DNA of 64,000 nt, taken from NCBI GenBank assembly GCA_034440615.1, contig JAOTOM010004781.1:231001-295000 (forward strand). Direction: 5' to 3'. The first letter of the stretch is position 1. Every line of letters begins with the position of its first letter. Position numbers and translations under genes: made by a program. Shown piece after piece: positions 60,440-64,000 of this stretch. The DNA comes from Ashinkailepas kermadecensis (lineage: Eukaryota > Arthropoda > Thecostraca > Neolepadidae). Below the pieces are notes generated by a model. It did not search any database. It saw nothing but the letters and a program-made list of their open reading frames with translations, and was not told where the DNA came from.

Positions 60440-60960
60440 CAATGTTAAAAAATAAAATAAAATGCAACGTAACCTAACCTAACCTAGCCTGACCTACCTT
60501 TGGATAAAGAAATCAAATTATAAAAACGTCGAGCAACTTATTTTCTGAAAATTCTCAAAATTAAAAAGGAAATCTAACCCAGCCTAACATAACCTATCCT
60601 AAGCTGCTTTTGAAGAACAAAATCAATTTTTGTTTGAAAATTTTTGTGAAAAATGTTAGGAAACTTTTCGGTATTATTGTGCTTTAAGGTAGCAACAAGA
60701 ACAGTTTTTACACGCATTTGCCTCCATAAAGCAAACAAATGGGTTAGGTTTGGTTAGGTTAGGTTAGTTTAGTTTAACGTTTTAAGTTCAAAATGTTCAA
60801 TGAAAAAATTGAAACAAAATGTCTTTCTTTCTTCATTTCCACAGAAAATAAGTGGTCCCATCATCCTAGTCACCTTCATAAACAAGGGATTCTCAAGAAA
60901 AAAAACCTAATACTGCAAATTTACCCACTTTTGTCCGCAAAATATCATTTTTAACAATGG
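60440..60960 (-). repeat. TTAGG-associated dispersed repeat inside the hAT-like element
   Basis: Contains CCTAACCTAACCTAGCCTGAC at its left and GGTTAGGTTTGGTTAGG at its right, with the inverse of TATGGAGGCAAATG and of ACCTTAAAGCACAATAATACC. It is best read as an inverted copy nested in the transposon. Confidence 0.65.
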
Positions 60961-61119
60961 CAAATCTCAAAACCAGACGTTGAAAAGAAGTGGCTGAAAT
61001 CCAAGGATTTGTGTGTGTGTGTGTGGGGGGGGTACACTCTCATTTATCCAAACTTACCGCGTCCCTGGTTTGTTCCCCCATCCCAATTTCGAAACCGTGG
61101 TTACACCCATGCAAAACGG

Positions 61120-61830
61120 TACAGCACAGCGAAAACCACGGGCGTGAGGGCGTGGAATTTGAAGGTTTTGCATTATTTATGCATGGCCATTGTTGGATTG
61201 TTGCATTATCATTTATGCATTATTGTTTCATGCTTGTTCTTGCCGTGAATTTATTCGCTGAGGATTTATTATGTTAGCTTGTGTGCCAGATGCCTTGCAG
61301 CCAACACCAAATGTTATAAAAATCGATAAATCCCTAAGATGGCGATCAGAAAACCAATTCAGTCCACTTATCGTTGTCACCTTCGCGAAACTGTCGTCCT
61401 AGGACCGATAAATGATCGTTTAGGCTTGCTTGCGACATCAAGCTGTTGGGAATGACTAACAGTAGTGGTGAATCTAGCTATATTCAGTTTGACTTGGAGG
61501 AAATATAAATGGGTTGCTCAATGGGAGATATCTTTAAGATATGCTTAGCAACAACCCCGCCAGCTCGCTGCAATCTAGAGGCCAACGGGAGGGTTCTTCT
61601 GGTCGATAAAGCATTAAGACACTGGTTTGTTTTGACACTTAGGTATTTATCCACATATTACTTATTTATACCCTCGTATGGCTCAGTTCTCAGCGAAAAA
61701 TGATTATTGCTAATGTTATTGCGTTTTGCGTAAATGATGCACCATGCCAAGAACAAACAAGACATCAATGTGAAATCATGTTTCCCATTCCCGAACCGTA
61801 TCAAGAGCCTAAAAAAAATAATAGGAGACC
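61120..61830. other. Non-coding sequence in the right arm of the nested insertion
   Basis: AT-rich with short frames only. The last 80 bp before 61913 regain GAGGCCCC-type text, like the left end. Confidence 0.4.
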
Positions 61831-61913
61831 CTAACACAATGGAAACCCCCTTTCGGGGAGCAAGAGGCCCCCTTTCAACCTTCCCCCGGAAGAATTCCGT
61901 GGCGACGCCACTG

Positions 61914-61944
61914 CAGACGGACACAGAGACAGACAGACACACAG

Positions 61945-61975
<31 letters not shown>

Positions 61976-62039
61976 GACACACACACAGACACACACAGAC
62001 AGACACAGACAGACACAGACAGACACACAGACACACAGG
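61914..62039 (+). repeat. (CAGACA)n/(CA)n microsatellite, right half
   Basis: CAGACGGACACAGAGACAGA passes into CACA and CAGACACA runs. It is interpreted as the far side of the microsatellite at 54297-54518. Confidence 0.95.
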
Positions 62040-62086
62040 GCCAGCCGGCTGGCTCGAAGACCAAAACTCGCGTGAAAAGGTAACAA

Positions 62087-62286
62087 CTTTTTTTTGGAGG
62101 AAAAGGGTTCGCTGTTGCTCAGTCTGCAGGGTTTTGAATTCTTGATAAGGTCGCGGGCTCAGACCCCACAACCTAATGAGTTCACCATCTAGATACCAAT
62201 CTGCATGAGAGGTTGGCTACGCTATATAACCTATCATTTCGATTCAAATGCGTCGTAAATGAACCCAAGGTTCTTGTTTTGGAGGA
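62087..62286 (+). mobile_element. tRNA-Lys-like SINE, near full length, with target duplications
   Basis: An A-box-like TTGCTCAGTCTGCAGG (about 62116) and a T-arm/B-box region GTCGCGGGCTCAGACCCCAC (about 62150-62169) lie at normal tRNA spacing. Between them is TTCTTGAT, close to the tRNA-Lys anticodon loop text. The body has ATACCAATCTGCATGAGAGG and CTACGCTATATAACC, matching the SINE at 28.7 kb. CTTTTTTTTGGAGGA (62087-62101) and CTTGTTTTGGAGGA (62273-62286) look like the target duplications. The tail is decayed. Confidence 0.7.
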
Positions 62287-62289
62287 GAA

Positions 62290-63310
62290 AACAACTCCTC
62301 CCGCGGGATCATAGCCTCAGTCGACTGAGCACGGCATATTTATCTCTGCTTTCGAACAACTCGGCACATTTCCAGTCCTTTGCACCAGATGGTGCATTGA
62401 ATTAAACTCGTTAATAAGGTGTTAGCGTTAAGCTTTTCGACGAGCTCTCATAATCGTGACAACCTACCTCGATCGGTTGGGAAAATACGTAGTTAGAATT
62501 CCACGAATCGTCTACCCCCGCCACGAAGTCTTCCTAGCGTGTTCGCTTATGCACATCGGATCAGCGGGCTATTGAACATGCGGAACACCGGACAACATTA
62601 GGCGATTGATGACTAGGCGAAATTTGCAGCGGCACTCGGTCTAACGATTATCCGAAGGTTTCGGCTGCATTCCAGCCGCATTCTGGCTGACGCCACCGAC
62701 CTCGAATAGATGGCTCTTGAACTCGACGCGAATCATTCGCCAGATTCCCAAGTTCACCTGCAATGTTCCATGATATTGGAGATAGAGCTGACCGTGAGAG
62801 TCGAGTGGTCCAAACACAGGTGGAGAATGTCAGTGGGCATGCGTTGTGGTCTATGTCGCAACAATGCTGCTGAGATTTAACTGTGGGCCATGGGCATCGG
62901 CTGGGAGGAATGACATCTAACACGCCATTTGCGACACCAACTTTGACTTCGATCCTTCAATCATGCGTACAAATGAACCAAAAGCTGCACCGCTTTTACC
63001 ATTTGACAACCGCGGGTCGTTTCATTTGCTTTCATGCCGAACTGTTCATTTCTCGTCGGACTTCAGTTATAGAAATGCCATTTCCCATCGGACTTCAGGT
63101 TGGAAATGCCATTTAGCGTTGCATCTTGGTGGTAAATTTGAATTCGCTCAGAGAACTGATCGGCTAATCTGTTCTCGGATTTGTTGATCGGTTCAAACCA
63201 TTAAAGTTGCACGCCTTGCTGTAAAGGAACGTCGGTGTTAACGGGGATCCGGTAATTGTCAATACTTGTTTATACCTCAGCCTACGGATTTCACCCGAAC
63301 TGCTGGGTGT
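62290..63310. other. Non-coding, no recognisable gene
   Basis: Minor items only: a 14-bp perfect palindrome CTCAGTCGACTGAG at 62316-62329, and a ~31-bp tandem duplication (TCGGACTTCAG...GAAATGCCATTT) at about 63057-63117. A 91-codon minus frame (62648-62923) is unrecognised. Confidence 0.45.
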
Positions 63311-63314
63311 CTCC

Positions 63315-63592
63315 GACTCTCAGCCTATCCCGACAACTGTCTCATCTCAGCCTATCCCAACAACTGTCTCATTTCAGCCTATCCCAACAACTGTCTCATC
63401 ACGGTTTATCCCGACAGCTGTCTCATCTCAGCCTATCCCACCAACTGTCTCATCTCAGCCTATCCCAACAACTGTCTCATCTCAGCCTATCCCAACAACT
63501 GTCTCATCTCAGCCTATCCTAACAACTGTCTCATCTCAGTTTATCGCGACAATTTTCTCATCTCAGCCCATCTCGACAACTGTAGCATCTAC
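63315..63592 (+). repeat. 27-bp minisatellite, about 10 copies
   Basis: The unit contains CTGTCTCATCTCAGCCTATC followed by CCAACAA, with point variants. The length is a multiple of three, so two forward frames read through with 9-residue repeats (SQQLSHLSL-like). I see no signals suggesting translation. Confidence 0.93.
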
Positions 63593-63599
63593 TGATAGT

Positions 63600-64000
63600 T
63601 GTGGAACTTGCCATCCTTTTGAGGAACACTTCCCCCTCCTCCAAATGTTGCCGATGTTTAACATGTGGCTAATGGGAGTTGACCGGAATTAATGGACACG
63701 AATAAAGTCTGAAAGATCCTCACCCCTGCTGATAGTCTTCTTTATCAGGAGGTCTTCTCTATCATATATAGCAGGGCCTCCTCTGAACCCTGTCACAACG
63801 CGCTCATTTTATGATTTACGGGCGTCGGACGTCCGTCAGACGTCCGTAAAATCTCCTGCGTAAAATCTGTTTTCGACGGGCGCGGTGTGTAGCGGCAACT
63901 TCAGAGTGACGATTTAAGTCTGCCTGACTCCCGTCTATCCGTCCACAAGTTAGATTTGTCTCGACTTTTGGTGAAGCTTCTATGGGCGCAACATGATACA
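63600..64000. other. Non-coding, no recognisable gene
   Basis: Contains an imperfect inverted repeat at 63813-63853 built on GACGTCC and TTTACGG motifs. Nothing else supported. Confidence 0.5.

Larger units (their letters stand above)
58990..61111. mobile_element. hAT-like transposon, 2.1 kb, perfect 8-bp target duplication
   Basis: The left end CATGGGTATAACCAC and the right end (reverse complement CATGGGTGTAACCAC) are 14/15 inverted repeats, each followed inward by G-rich or G-run sequence. Identical CAAAACGG at 58982-58989 and 61112-61119 is an 8-bp target duplication, as made by hAT-type transposases. The interior has no recognisable transposase; a 90-codon minus frame at 59188-59460 is unassigned. 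It carries a ~300-bp tandem repeat and an inverted TTAGG-family copy, so it is probably non-autonomous or decayed. Confidence 0.8.
54519..61913. mobile_element. Putative 7.4-kb nested insertion inside the CAGA microsatellite
   Basis: The left end CAGGGGCGTCGCCACCGG and right end (reverse complement CAGTGGCGTCGCCACGGAA) are inverted and match at 14 of the first 15 bases. CAGACAGA and CAGACGGA flank the two ends, and CAGA/CACA repeat continues outward on both sides. The flank match is weak evidence alone because the target is repetitive. The interior holds a GAGGCCCC-type periodic tract, a cryptic periodic element, and a complete smaller hAT-like element. No transposase was recognised. Confidence 0.5.

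Noticed and set aside
61658..62171. Cys/Val/Ser-rich frames of 142 and 98 codons, minus strand
   Set aside because: They are produced by the CACAGA repeat at 61914-62039.

Overview
This window looks like nuclear DNA from an invertebrate, most likely an arthropod. It has no operons, ribosome-binding sites or bacterial-style gene packing. It has long microsatellites, tRNA-derived SINEs, non-LTR retrotransposon fragments, hAT-like DNA transposons, and dispersed repeats with TTAGG-type (arthropod telomere-like) tracts. The species cannot be named from the sequence alone. Nearly all of the 64 kb is non-coding and repetitive; I find no complete gene.

Layout. 1-13.1 kb: mostly unique-looking DNA with microsatellites, a small MITE (7.93-8.12 kb), a GC-rich patch with a strong hairpin (9.25 kb), an unrecognised 223-codon reading frame (10.34-11.01 kb) and a tRNA-like SINE head (11.09 kb). 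13.1-29 kb: nested transposons. These include a 994-bp hAT-like element carrying a 12-bp minisatellite; a family of elements built from a degenerate ~30-bp period; a dead minus-strand Jockey-type LINE (19.57-22.2 kb); copies of an element starting CAGGGGCGTCGATTT; and TTAGG-bearing repeats. 29-33.5 kb: AT-rich DNA with SINE insertions and a large inverted repeat. 33.56-53.48 kb: one tandem satellite array, 64 full copies plus a partial copy of a 307-bp monomer, with two main monomer types that interleave. 53.8-54.26 kb: a CpG-rich block with a plausible first coding exon of a secreted or membrane protein, ending at a good splice donor. 54.3-62.04 kb: a CAGA microsatellite that appears to have been split by a 7.4-kb nested insertion, which itself contains a 2.1-kb hAT-like element with a perfect 8-bp target duplication. 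62-64 kb: a near full-length tRNA-Lys-like SINE, a 27-bp minisatellite and unique DNA.

The most notable signals are (1) the satellite, its two-type organisation and its hint of a coding ancestor; (2) a transposon-like family whose ~30-bp periodic interior keeps the same unit order at three loci; (3) the nested insertion into a microsatellite just downstream of the candidate exon; and (4) a SINE family with clear target-site duplications. There is no gene network to describe.
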